Part shown: positions 15,399 to 24,882 of the stretch, in pieces
Layout of the letters: the number at the start of each line of letters is the position of its first letter
Numbering within the stretch: the stretch's first letter is position 1
Assembly: GCA_029942125.1 (NCBI GenBank)
Contig: JAPYUB010000004.1
Coordinates: 1 to 34,626 of the forward strand
Length of the DNA: 34,626 nt
Source of the DNA: Candidatus Thalassarchaeaceae archaeon
GTDB lineage: Archaea; Thermoplasmatota; Poseidoniia; Poseidoniales; Thalassarchaeaceae
Reading direction: 5' to 3'
The notes under the pieces: generated by a model
Told to the model about the DNA's origin: nothing
What the model saw: only the letters and a program-made list of their open reading frames with translations
The model's database searches: none
Position numbers and translations under genes: made by a program

Positions 15399-18300
15399 AT
15401 GGATAATATGGCTGGATATGCAATAGTATCCACCACAGTCTTAGTCATGGCGTGGCAAGCAATTTCTCACTTAAATCAGGGTAGGAGAAAATCAGAATCA
15501 CTCTTGAGTTCCTTGAAAATAGAAGATATCGAAGTTGAAGACACCCTTCCTCCATCACGTGCATCCTTGTCACAATCTCTCGTCAGTCCCCGAATCGATT
15601 ATGCCTCCGATATGACCCCGTTTCCAACCCATTCACAGCAACGGCAAACGGATAAACGCCATACAATGAAACAAGAAATTAGTGAGTTACAGGAGACCAA
15701 CATCGGAAGATATTCGATTCTTGATCGAACCGCCGAAAAACTGGCTGAATGCCAAGGCATCATCGAATTAATCCAAGGGCTGAGCGTGGAATACAATATA
15801 GAAGCTAACCAAGACCTCATTGAAGCACCCCTTGAAGGGGCGACTCTTGCCGAATTGGAATTACGTCAGGCATCGTTGTTGGAATTATACGAACGAATGT
15901 ATCAACTCACATTTGAAGACACAATTCAGGAAATTCGAAAGAGAGAATTGGGGTTGCAAGAAAACCAAGAAAAAATAACCAAGGCAATCGTCGATACCGA
16001 AACGAGCGAACTTTCCACTCAACTTGAGCAGTTGAGGCGAGAAGAGGAAATGTATCGCGAAATCCGTTCCGCACAAACAGTAAGTTCCCTAGAAAAACTA
16101 GATTTTTCGAAATTGAATGAAGATGGTTCAATACGTCTCAAAGCCCACTTCAAATTTTACCATTCACGATTGAGTGAGAAAGAACGCCTCCAATTCGAAG
16201 CAGAACTATACCGTCATTTCGCTGATTTGATCCATGATTGCGAAGAGCAAGAAGAATTACACGAAATGGAATTCGAAGATTTACCTACTCATCTGCTAAC
16301 TGAATTGAATGAACGCCGTAACAAACGCATTGTAGCCCTGAATGCTAAAGATGAGAAAGAGAGAAAAGCCGCTCGTACCGAAGAGATACGTTTGGCAATC
16401 GAATCTGCAAAGTCATCATCCGAACTCGATAGAATTCGAATTACTGGAGTGGATACAACCCAACAAGAAGAATTGAAGGAACTCCTTGCCCGAACTAGAG
16501 AGAACCTTGTGTGCGACGAACTCAATTCCAAAATTTTAGATTGTGAATATGTGCTTGAACTGGATGCCATCAACATCAGAGGTGTTACAGATGAACAATC
16601 TGAATTGCTAACAGAATTCAAAACCGCGAGGCGTACCGAATTGGTCGAAATCGCCCGCCAACGGAAATTTACTGAACAGTATACTCGATATTTGAACTCA
16701 ATCCCACGAATAGAAGATATTGAAAAACTCCTTTCCGTAGACATTGTGAACACCACCGAGAAGCAGCACCAAGAATTGGAAGAATTACGTCTTACACGTT
16801 TTGATTATCTGGAAGAAATCGAAAAACAAAGAGTCGAAGAAGCGCAAGCCAAACAATACCAACTTCTTCGGGGCTTGCTTGAAACGGCTAAATCTTCAGT
16901 CATTTTAGATAAAATAGAAATCGAAGAAGTCAACGAAGATCAGGAAGCACGTTTGATCGAAATTAAGGAAGAAGTAAGGGAGATTCTCGTAGAAGACGAG
17001 ATGATAACAACACATGTCGAGAAAGCAGAAAAAAAATCCAAGAAAGCACCCACCCCCGACGAATTCGATTATGAACCCGAATCTGCATTCAGAACCCGCA
17101 TCAAGACACTGGACGCTGGTGACGGCCACCTACGATTCAGCTTACTGTGGGATAACATGAATGATTTGGATCTCATTGTGAGAACCCCCGGTGGAGAGAT
17201 AATCCACAGAGGGAAACGCAAATCATCTTGCGGGGGTCATCTCGATCTCGAAATGAACTCTCAACCCGAAATGAAATCCGCTTTGGAGAATATTGTATGG
17301 CCAAAAGGTACTACACCCCCACCTGGAATTTTCAACGTATTCATTTGGCATCGTAAACGCCATCAAAGATTGCGAAAATCAGATCCAACCATTTTCACTC
17401 TGCGGAGTAAAGTTGGTGCAGATTATCTTCAATATTCAGGAAAAACTAGTTTTGGCGACAATCTCAAACTCATCGCATCTATCGAAGTCCCTGACGCGGA
17501 AACAATGGAGAAACGAACGCAATCAGAAATCGAACTTTATCGCCACCAACGAGCAGATGTGATGTCTGCCCAATCTGTTGAGGAATTCCCTACAATCGAT
17601 GACGATATTTCAACCGTCCACAGGGTCATGCTAAACAGATTGATGGAGAAAAGAGAATCCGAACTTGAAGAGGCGCAAAGGAAGCAATACATTGCAGATC
17701 AAGAAACTCAGTATAACCAAATCATGGCAGAAATTAATGAATCAACAGACCTTGATGAATTATCTGCAATACGTTATTCACATGTATCAACCGATGTCGT
17801 GAAATATATCGAAAAAGCAATTGTCAACCGACGTAAATTAATCGAAGCCGGGTTGAAGAAACAACAGCAAATTGAGTCTCAACAGCAAATTGAGAATTAC
17901 CGCGCCCAAATCAATGAATCAGAAAATTTGACTACACTCTCATCAATTGTCTTTGAGGGCGTTGAAGATCGCCAAGCAAAAGCGCTTCAACAACTCAGAA
18001 TCGCCCGCCGAAAAGTCATCCAAAATACAGCAAATAGTGTTGAAATTGAGCAAGACAAACAGGTCAGATTGCATGCTGCACTTAATGAGGCATACAAACG
18101 CGGAGGACTCCAACCATTGGGTGCCGATGAATGGCGTAAGGAAGATTTTGAAGAACGACTCCAACTCGCCGGCGCAAATTCCGGAGGCGTTCAAATTTCT
18201 CTACTGTGGGATAACAAGAACGACTTCAATTTACTCGCCATTTCACCGAGTGGAGAAATAGTTCATCCTAGAAATAGAGAATCCAAAGATGGAGGGATTT

Positions 18301-18551
18301 TAGATATTGAAATGAATCAAAAAGGCAGTTCTCGAGCCCCTGTGGAGAATATTTATTGGCCAGAGAAAAAGGTACCCAAAGGCACATATTACGTGTATGT
18401 ACACTTCTACAAAGAACACGAATTGTTCAAGAGAACAAATTTATCCGAATGCCGAATTCAAATTCTAAACAAAGGCGAACGATCTGAATTTTCCGCTCAG
18501 ATGTCCACGTCAAATAAATTGCAATTCATCACAATGGCGAAGGTGGGATAA
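15399..18551 (+). CDS. Membrane-anchored protein with about nine helical repeats and two DUF2135/YfaP-like domains
   Basis: The 1050-residue product begins with a hydrophobic helix (MAGYAIVSTTVLVMAWQAI, about residues 4-22) followed by GRRK, so the bulk should be cytoplasmic. Helical, charge-rich repeats occur near residues 222, 278, 332, 377, 430 and 491, and again near 720, 775 and 833. Each has the form: small residues, x-x-x-L-x-x-I-x-I-x-x-V, then an acidic helix ending in Arg (for example SSELDRIRITGV and STDLDELSAIRY). DUF2135-like domains occupy about 574-697 (HLRFSLLWDNMNDLDLIV) and 926-1050 (VQISLLWDNKNDFNLLAI). An in-frame ATG at 15366 overlaps the previous gene; 15399 is preferred because the helix follows at once. 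No enzyme motif is visible, which suggests a scaffold. Confidence 0.7.
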   Translation: MDNMAGYAIVSTTVLVMAWQAISHLNQGRRKSESLLSSLKIEDIEVEDTLPPSRASLSQSLVSPRIDYASDMTPFPTHSQQRQTDKRHTMKQEISELQETNIGRYSILDRTAEKLAECQGIIELIQGLSVEYNIEANQDLIEAPLEGATLAELELRQASLLELYERMYQLTFEDTIQEIRKRELGLQENQEKITKAIVDTETSELSTQLEQLRREEEMYREIRSAQTVSSLEKLDFSKLNEDGSIRLKAHFKFYHSRLSEKERLQFEAELYRHFADLIHDCEEQEELHEMEFEDLPTHLLTELNERRNKRIVALNAKDEKERKAARTEEIRLAIESAKSSSELDRIRITGVDTTQQEELKELLARTRENLVCDELNSKILDCEYVLELDAINIRGVTDEQSELLTEFKTARRTELVEIARQRKFTEQYTRYLNSIPRIEDIEKLLSVDIVNTTEKQHQELEELRLTRFDYLEEIEKQRVEEAQAKQYQLLRGLLETAKSSVILDKIEIEEVNEDQEARLIEIKEEVREILVEDEMITTHVEKAEKKSKKAPTPDEFDYEPESAFRTRIKTLDAGDGHLRFSLLWDNMNDLDLIVRTPGGEIIHRGKRKSSCGGHLDLEMNSQPEMKSALENIVWPKGTTPPPGIFNVFIWHRKRHQRLRKSDPTIFTLRSKVGADYLQYSGKTSFGDNLKLIASIEVPDAETMEKRTQSEIELYRHQRADVMSAQSVEEFPTIDDDISTVHRVMLNRLMEKRESELEEAQRKQYIADQETQYNQIMAEINESTDLDELSAIRYSHVSTDVVKYIEKAIVNRRKLIEAGLKKQQQIESQQQIENYRAQINESENLTTLSSIVFEGVEDRQAKALQQLRIARRKVIQNTANSVEIEQDKQVRLHAALNEAYKRGGLQPLGADEWRKEDFEERLQLAGANSGGVQISLLWDNKNDFNLLAISPSGEIVHPRNRESKDGGILDIEMNQKGSSRAPVENIYWPEKKVPKGTYYVYVHFYKEHELFKRTNLSECRIQILNKGERSEFSAQMSTSNKLQFITMAKVG

Positions 18552-18595
18552 TTTTGAAAGATGACACTTCGATGGAGACGTTCATAGTCCGGCCA

Positions 18596-18612
18596 CTACA
18601 CCGTAGGTGTAG
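18596..18612. promoter_or_regulatory. 17-bp inverted repeat upstream of the 1567-residue protein gene
   Basis: CTACACC and GGTGTAG form a perfect 7-bp stem with a 3-base loop GTA, ending 35 bases before the ATG at 18648. No T-run follows, so it is more likely an operator or a 5'-leader hairpin than a terminator. It lies in the largest gap inside the block (96 bases), a natural place for a separate promoter. Confidence 0.45.
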
Positions 18613-18647
18613 AACCATAGATTTGAATACAATTAGGAGTGTTCCCA

Positions 18648-21600
18648 ATGCGTAACAAAACCCTCATTGTTTTCGCAATAATGTTACTACATTGTTTCAC
18701 GCCATTTGCATTCAATTTGTCAAACAACCTCCCTGCCACGAATGCCGAATCTACCACCTCAAGAGACGCAAATACCGACATCAACGTAACCCAAATAGAA
18801 TGGATTGGCCCCTCGTATTATTGCAATCCATGTGTAAGTAACGTGCTCGCTCCCGGATTTCAAGAAGTCCGCATCACTGTTGTGAATGACGGCTTACTTC
18901 CGGGGGCCGGCGCGGTAACCGTGTTCATTGATAGTGGAGATGGCATGGGACTAGTTTCGATTGGTAGCCAATCAATTTCGCTGGCACCAGGAGGCGTATC
19001 CCAATATGTGTTCAGTTGGACAGCTACATCAGGCATAGGGCAGCAGATTGAAACTTATGCAGCAATGATTTCAGACATCGATTTGACTAACAATCTTCTC
19101 AATCAAAATTTCGAAGTGAGCGCAGATAATGCAGGCGAAGTTTACTCTGACACCTTGCCCGCGGATGGATCACGTCTAGCCCAAGAAAACGAAGTCGTTT
19201 CAGTCGGTGTCCGAAATGTAGGGAACATCGACACCGAGGCAACGCCAATCATTACTCTCACATCTACTGCTGGTGGGACGCCTGTAACGTTCATTGGAAC
19301 ATCAGTCTCTCTTTTGGCTGGCAGTATTACCTTCCCACCATCGGTGGAACTTGCATCACTCATCATCAATGCAACAGGCCTGTCAGGCAATTACATATTG
19401 TCGGGTGATGTATACTTCAATTCTACAACCCCACTCTTTTCCGATTCTGTTGGCATAACTCCCCGTACAATTACGTTCAGCCCCTACCGAACCACCTTGA
19501 TTGCGCCAAGTGATCGAGCGATTGAACCAGGCGATTTAACGACCCTGACTTTCATAGTACAAAATATCGGGGAAGCACCCGATCGATACAATTTCACCAT
19601 CACCGATGTCCAGGGTTGGGCCGACACATCCTCCAATCCATCTCAAACCCAAATCGTTAATGCATCTTCCTCGACAACCATTGTCGTTACAGTCGCAGTT
19701 CCCTTGGGCACAGACCGCTCTTTGTCCGATTTAATCACAGTAGAAATCGAAAGTGAAGGGGGCGAATACAATCTTTCAGATTCCACGGCAGTAATGGCGG
19801 GGGATTTGCTATTGGGTGAGTTGAGTCACGGCAGTTGGTTCGTACCAATTATCCCCGGAACCGAAGAAATAATCCAGTACACTTTACGCAATAACGGAAC
19901 CTCACCAGCTATCTTTATTCTTGATGCAGGATTTTGGCAAACTGCGCCGGGGTGGACGGTTGAAGTTTATCCAACAACCACTCCTTACATGACAGTTGGT
20001 GAAGAGATAATCGTCAACGTTGTTGTCCAACCACCAGCCCTCTCACTACCTTTTGATCCCACTTCCAAACTCGCAGAAGGCAATCAGTTGACCCTGTGGA
20101 CATCCATTACACCATTGGGCGGTGGCCCCAATGTGCAACAGACAACCCTCGAGGTCCAATCTACAATCATGGTAGAATTATTCGCGGAACAAACTGAATT
20201 CCTAGTAGACCCATCTGAATTATCAATAGGGCCCGTATCACGTTTCGTCGACATCGAAATGGAATTGCGACACAATCTCATTCTAGGTATTTCGACCACT
20301 GTAGAAATTCAATTATCGGCAGAACCGATTACATTCACATCCTTAATACCGTCAAATGGTCCCAATGAGATTATGCGATGGAATAGCTCAATCACACCAA
20401 ATCAAACTAGTATGAACTTGGGGGAAACAGAATCTCTTGTTGCTACTATTCTAGGCCCTTCAGATCTGCTGCCACTTGCAGGATCACTCGTGATCGATGT
20501 CGTTGCAAACCTCACTCTATCTGGGGCATTGAGCGGTATCCAGGCGCCCGAGTCGAATATCAGCATCACAATCACCATCCCCGAACTAACTCTAGTGGAT
20601 GTTGAAATTCCAACTCCAACAATTGTGACCCCTGAGATTCTTTCGACAACACCCATCATCGTGTCGAATACAGGTAATCATCAAACAAATTTCACACTAA
20701 GTACCGACGGGCCAGAAGGTTGGATTGTATCTATATCCCCAACAATAATTTCTGACCTACATTCAATCATAGACGCATGGCCTTCTGTTGGGGGGGATAA
20801 TGTAACCACATCACTTAGTGTGACGGCACCTCAAAACACCCGTGCGGACACCCCCTTCAATGTCAATGTCACCGTGTCGAGCGATACGGGGGAAATTTTG
20901 ACGGTGACTCCAATACCCTTCCTCGTAGAGGAAGTCATAGGGGCTTCACTTACTCCAGATTATGCTGTTGCCGTCATTCCGGTGAACGGCAATTCATCCA
21001 TTGCATTAGAAGCTAACAATACTGGAAATTCTTTGCAAACATTTACAATTTCAATCGAGGAACCACTCGATGATATCAACTTAACATTGACCTCCGATAC
21101 TGAAATTTCTATTGAGCCAGGGGAAATCAGCATTGTTCAGATAGAAGTAACATCAGAACAATTTGCACGCGCTGATGAAAATCACAGTGCTCAGGCGGTA
21201 TTGTATCACAATGGAGTGGAACTTGATCGAATCGATATTTATGTGGAAATAATCGCCAATCATCAAATTGAATTTGAACATACCAGTGAATATTCAGTTG
21301 TACCTGGAATGAGCCTCAGCATCCTAGTCAATGTGACCAACGTAGGTAATCTCGAGGAGTTCATCAATTTCACAACAACCGCCCCTAGTGGTTGGCAATC
21401 ATCAGTCACACCATTGAATATGACAATTGATGGCGAAGGTGTTGAAATTTTGCCATTGATCATTGATGTTACAGTACCCCCCATGTCAAATGATGCAGAC
21501 CTCAATCCAGGTTCAATCCACAATCTCATGGTTTTGGCAAACAATGTTAGTGATTCAATCCAAGTAGGATCGTCCTCGATACAATTCAATGTCGAACCCG

Positions 21601-23351
21601 TATTCGTCCTGTCCTCGGATGATTTCCCAGATGTGGTGGATCTATTGCCTGGTGAATTGAGAACATTCGACATCGAAATCTCAAATGATGGAAATCAAGA
21701 TGTCATTCTAGATCTTGATTGTGAAGTGAATAGCCCAAGTCGTTGGGATGTATCTGAATGCGACGCCAGTAACTTGACTCTAGCCAGTGGGGAAGTGCGC
21801 ACAGTTTCCTTTAGCGTTGAAGGAATCGCACCAGATCATTACAATCTCGAACAATCTGATTTACGTCTTACATTCTCACCGCAAGACAATCATTCAGGAG
21901 ATGCTCTTCTTGCGACGGTGTTACGCATTAGCCGAATGCATTCAGATCCCCCCCTAGAACTCTCTGGCGGGGAGCCAATACACGATATCGAGGTAGATTG
22001 GATGCATGTGCAAGCGGTCGGCCAAACCGCAGATTCTCGCGCGATAGCGTACGAATTAGAATTGGTAAACGCCAGTCGTTACATCAACGAAACATTGTAT
22101 TCAGGAGATGTCAATTGGTCGCTTGAAATTGATTATGGTAGTGGATTCACCTCAATTTATAACTCTCCATTCACACTGAACCCAGCAACTCCAATGCAAT
22201 TGAAGACAATGACAATTCAAGCAATCTTGCCACCTGCAACTAGCATACCTCCTGGTGACGGATGGACACTGATTTTCAATCTGACACATCCCGAAGAAAT
22301 GACCAGTACTCAGATTATTATCAATTTTCGAGTGGATGCGTGGGCCGACCCTTCTGTCATCACCATCAAGATTGATGGCGGTTCTGATTTCATCGAATCA
22401 AATTCGGGAACATTGGTGGCCCAAATCACAAATGCAGGAAATGCCGGCACTGCTCTTGGAATTGTAGCAACATTGGATTGCGAACCGGGCATAGATATTC
22501 AAGATGAAGTGACACAAGCGATCATCAGTATGCAACCATTTGAGACAAAGGAATTAGAGTGGGAAATCGAGTCTGATGCCCTCAATTGGTGGGTCTCGAT
22601 GAACACAGTCCCATGTACCGTCACAATCGAATCACCAGAAATGGCGGGTGACAATGAATCGAACGACATCAAATCAATATCGGTTGATGTTCAATCGTGG
22701 TCCCTCCCCCTCCTCGCCCTCATACCGATCACCCTCGCTTTAGTGACACAGTCGAGTCGCCTGTTGCGTAGAGCATCAGAGGATGAAAGATCTCTCATGT
22801 TGTGCGCATATTCGGGTTCAGCATTATTGGGCCTAACTACACAGTACAACCTAGGTTCTTACGTGAATTTCTCTTTGGCAGCCGCTGCGTTGCTATGGGT
22901 AGTTTTCATCGCATCGCGTTCCTCTGCCTTTGAGATACCTGCAATCCTTTCCGATAAACAGAATATGCAACGAGGCTCCGGATCAATTATTGAAGATCAT
23001 GAAGCTGAAATGAAACGAGTTCTGAAGCAACTCACGATAAAATTGGCTTTCGCACCATTGGGTTTCATCCTAGTCGCGATGGTTATGCCAAATGACATTT
23101 CTTGGTCGCTTGCAAACATCAGTACAATCATTTTGTACGCAACCATCGGGACACTCCTCGTCGTATACATGACTCTTCGAACTAGAAATATCTGGCTCAA
23201 CATCTTTAATCAGTTGGCTGCTATGGAAATTGAATCGCAAGAATTGTTAATTCAACTGGGCAACCCATCAGCAGATTTGCGCAGAATCACCATCGGGCAG
23301 AGATGGGGAGAGGCACATGACGTAAGCGTGGAGGTGGATTCGAATGTCTGA
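18648..23351 (+). CDS. Giant surface protein with Ig-like NEW3/CARDB-type repeats and C-terminal membrane domain
   Basis: The 1567-residue product has a signal peptide (KTLIVFAIMLLHCFTPFAF, about residues 4-22). About nine beta-sandwich units follow, each marked by an N-x-G strand: near residues 78 (VVNDG), 188 (VRNVGN), 304 (VQNIGE), 413 (LRNNGT), 671 (VSNTGN), 789 (ANNTGN), 895 (VTNVGN), 1010 (ISNDGN) and 1259 (ITNAGN), several followed by a Gly-Trp pair. These features match NEW3/CARDB adhesion-type domains. About five hydrophobic helices lie between 1349 and 1510, then a tail of about 50 residues. Asn-x-Ser/Thr sites are frequent, so N-glycosylation is likely outside the cell. AGGAG eight bases before the ATG fixes the start over an upstream GTG. 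Its stop overlaps the next gene. Confidence 0.75.
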   Translation: MRNKTLIVFAIMLLHCFTPFAFNLSNNLPATNAESTTSRDANTDINVTQIEWIGPSYYCNPCVSNVLAPGFQEVRITVVNDGLLPGAGAVTVFIDSGDGMGLVSIGSQSISLAPGGVSQYVFSWTATSGIGQQIETYAAMISDIDLTNNLLNQNFEVSADNAGEVYSDTLPADGSRLAQENEVVSVGVRNVGNIDTEATPIITLTSTAGGTPVTFIGTSVSLLAGSITFPPSVELASLIINATGLSGNYILSGDVYFNSTTPLFSDSVGITPRTITFSPYRTTLIAPSDRAIEPGDLTTLTFIVQNIGEAPDRYNFTITDVQGWADTSSNPSQTQIVNASSSTTIVVTVAVPLGTDRSLSDLITVEIESEGGEYNLSDSTAVMAGDLLLGELSHGSWFVPIIPGTEEIIQYTLRNNGTSPAIFILDAGFWQTAPGWTVEVYPTTTPYMTVGEEIIVNVVVQPPALSLPFDPTSKLAEGNQLTLWTSITPLGGGPNVQQTTLEVQSTIMVELFAEQTEFLVDPSELSIGPVSRFVDIEMELRHNLILGISTTVEIQLSAEPITFTSLIPSNGPNEIMRWNSSITPNQTSMNLGETESLVATILGPSDLLPLAGSLVIDVVANLTLSGALSGIQAPESNISITITIPELTLVDVEIPTPTIVTPEILSTTPIIVSNTGNHQTNFTLSTDGPEGWIVSISPTIISDLHSIIDAWPSVGGDNVTTSLSVTAPQNTRADTPFNVNVTVSSDTGEILTVTPIPFLVEEVIGASLTPDYAVAVIPVNGNSSIALEANNTGNSLQTFTISIEEPLDDINLTLTSDTEISIEPGEISIVQIEVTSEQFARADENHSAQAVLYHNGVELDRIDIYVEIIANHQIEFEHTSEYSVVPGMSLSILVNVTNVGNLEEFINFTTTAPSGWQSSVTPLNMTIDGEGVEILPLIIDVTVPPMSNDADLNPGSIHNLMVLANNVSDSIQVGSSSIQFNVEPVFVLSSDDFPDVVDLLPGELRTFDIEISNDGNQDVILDLDCEVNSPSRWDVSECDASNLTLASGEVRTVSFSVEGIAPDHYNLEQSDLRLTFSPQDNHSGDALLATVLRISRMHSDPPLELSGGEPIHDIEVDWMHVQAVGQTADSRAIAYELELVNASRYINETLYSGDVNWSLEIDYGSGFTSIYNSPFTLNPATPMQLKTMTIQAILPPATSIPPGDGWTLIFNLTHPEEMTSTQIIINFRVDAWADPSVITIKIDGGSDFIESNSGTLVAQITNAGNAGTALGIVATLDCEPGIDIQDEVTQAIISMQPFETKELEWEIESDALNWWVSMNTVPCTVTIESPEMAGDNESNDIKSISVDVQSWSLPLLALIPITLALVTQSSRLLRRASEDERSLMLCAYSGSALLGLTTQYNLGSYVNFSLAAAALLWVVFIASRSSAFEIPAILSDKQNMQRGSGSIIEDHEAEMKRVLKQLTIKLAFAPLGFILVAMVMPNDISWSLANISTIILYATIGTLLVVYMTLRTRNIWLNIFNQLAAMEIESQELLIQLGNPSADLRRITIGQRWGEAHDVSVEVDSNV

Positions 23352-24207
23352 AGTGACCACAATTTCAACTCAAGGCTCCTACAGAGCCCAAGTCACCCGG
23401 CTCAATCTTATTCTAGACGAGCACCTTCGATTAATTCAAGAATCAGTGACTGACAAACATGCAAGGGACGCCCGTCGAAGTATACGTCAAGCCCGTCAAG
23501 ACATCGATCAACTCAAGGCCCAAGTCGGCCGAATGCATCGCTCCATTGGTATGTTACACACCATCATCAGAGAGCGTTCAACAACTGAAACTGAACTCGT
23601 TGATGTGTTACTTACAATGAAGACTGCAGAGACTCTCATCCTGCGTGGTTCTTTCGATGAAGCATCTCTACAATTGGAAAGATTGGTGGAACACTTGCTC
23701 ATTAATAGTGCTGCTTTGAACCCATTCATTTTCTATGAATTTTGGATGGGCGTTGAAGCGCGTTGGGATGTCAATTCTGAGCACGGACAACTTTTCGTCA
23801 GGGTCGAGAATACAAGCTCCGGACTTCTTCCAGGCTTCAACGTCAAAGCACCCGTCCCGCCGAATTGGCGTTCATCACCTCCATCTCAAGCGATTATGGC
23901 CCTGAATCCAGGTCAATCATGTGATCTTGTTTTCAATATCACACCATCTGCAATGGCGGCCATTCGAGAGGTAGGGGCACCGGGAAGTTTACAGGAACGC
24001 CTTGCGATCCAATCTGGCTACAATTTGACTCAGGAGGGACTTACAATTGATTGCCGAGTTGAGAACAAAACGGGGGAGCCTATGACTGAAGTTTTGGTGA
24101 CTCCATGGATCCCCCCCGGGTGGAAAACCAACTCATGGCCATTCATCAATAAACTAGAACCGAATCAGATTGAATTCGTTACAATATATCTTGATTTGGC
24201 TAAATAA
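23344..24207 (+). CDS. Coiled-coil protein with two Ig-like segments and no export signal
   Basis: The 287-residue product starts inside the last codons of the giant gene (8-base overlap), which points to coupled translation and a shared complex. Residues 10-125 are helical and charge-rich (RRSIRQARQDIDQLKAQVGR), likely a coiled coil. From about 140 come two beta segments resembling the NEW3-type units of the upstream protein: QLFVRVENTSSGLLPGFNV with PPNWRSS, and LTIDCRVENKTGEPMTEVLV with PPGWKTN. There is no signal peptide or membrane helix, so Ig-like units are predicted in the cytoplasm, which is odd. It may bind the cytoplasmic tail of the giant protein. The next gene is archaellin, 80 bases on. 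Confidence 0.6.
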   Translation: MSEVTTISTQGSYRAQVTRLNLILDEHLRLIQESVTDKHARDARRSIRQARQDIDQLKAQVGRMHRSIGMLHTIIRERSTTETELVDVLLTMKTAETLILRGSFDEASLQLERLVEHLLINSAALNPFIFYEFWMGVEARWDVNSEHGQLFVRVENTSSGLLPGFNVKAPVPPNWRSSPPSQAIMALNPGQSCDLVFNITPSAMAAIREVGAPGSLQERLAIQSGYNLTQEGLTIDCRVENKTGEPMTEVLVTPWIPPGWKTNSWPFINKLEPNQIEFVTIYLDLAK

Positions 24208-24260
24208 CCACACGGGGGCCCGAGTATAAACGTGGAGTAGAATAAAATACCTTCTCGGCA

Positions 24261-24270
24261 GAAAATAAAG
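24261..24270 (+). promoter_or_regulatory. Possible archaellin promoter (TATA-like box)
   Basis: GAAAATAAAG is centred about 22-27 bases before the archaellin ATG at 24288, the right place for a leaderless transcript, and the purine-rich bases before it could act as a BRE. A second candidate, GTATAAACG, lies near 24224-24232 and would give a leader of about 35-40 bases. No good Shine-Dalgarno site precedes the ATG. Confidence 0.4.
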
Positions 24271-24287
24271 TACTGGAACGTGAACCA

Positions 24288-24869
24288 ATGTCCCGAGAGA
24301 ATCGATACCTGAAAGAGAATGAGAGCGGCGCCATCGGAATTGGCGCGATGATTATCTTCATCGCACTGATTTTGGTTGCTGCAGTAGCATCAACGATTAT
24401 CATCAAAACAGCTGAAGAACTTCAACAAAGAGCTGAAGCAACTGGCGATGATACTCGCGATGAAATCAGCGGTAAAATCACCCTAGTTGGCGCATATGTG
24501 AGCGATGATACGGGCGGCGGCGCCGGTACAGCAGACGAAGTCACGTTGATATTGCAACTCAGTGCTGGATCTGACACAACTCTACTTTTAGATATGGATT
24601 GGTTCATCGTTTGTGACGGTGGTGCCGGTACAGCAGAAGTCAATACAGGTACCTTTGACACGATTGCAACCGATTTAGATGGAACTGCAATTGCTACAGG
24701 TACATCAGTAGATTCCGGTGAAACTTTCCTCTTACCGATTGACACCTCCGCCCTCTGCACACCGGGTGTTGGTGACGAACAAGAACTCCGGGTAATCATC
24801 ACAGGTGGGGGCGAAACTTACGCCCAATTACACTACAACAGTGTAGATAATGGCGCAACCATCGTATGA
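24288..24869 (+). CDS. Archaellin (archaeal flagellin)
   Basis: The 193-residue product has a class III (type IV pilin-like) signal: a short charged leader MSRENRYLKENESG, then the mature hydrophobic helix AIGIGAMIIFIALILVAAVA with KTAEELQQRAEATG after it. GIG...FIA-x-I-LVAAVA and LQQRA are hallmarks of archaellins; cleavage by the archaeal prepilin peptidase is expected after Gly14. The rest is a short beta-rich outer domain with acidic residues and two cysteines (near 108 and 156), which are rare in archaellins. Subunits polymerise into the rotating archaellum filament. The product is at the short end of the family. It is the only archaellin in the window and heads the arl genes. Confidence 0.93.
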   Translation: MSRENRYLKENESGAIGIGAMIIFIALILVAAVASTIIIKTAEELQQRAEATGDDTRDEISGKITLVGAYVSDDTGGGAGTADEVTLILQLSAGSDTTLLLDMDWFIVCDGGAGTAEVNTGTFDTIATDLDGTAIATGTSVDSGETFLLPIDTSALCTPGVGDEQELRVIITGGGETYAQLHYNSVDNGATIV

Positions 24870-24882
24870 TACTATGATAACC

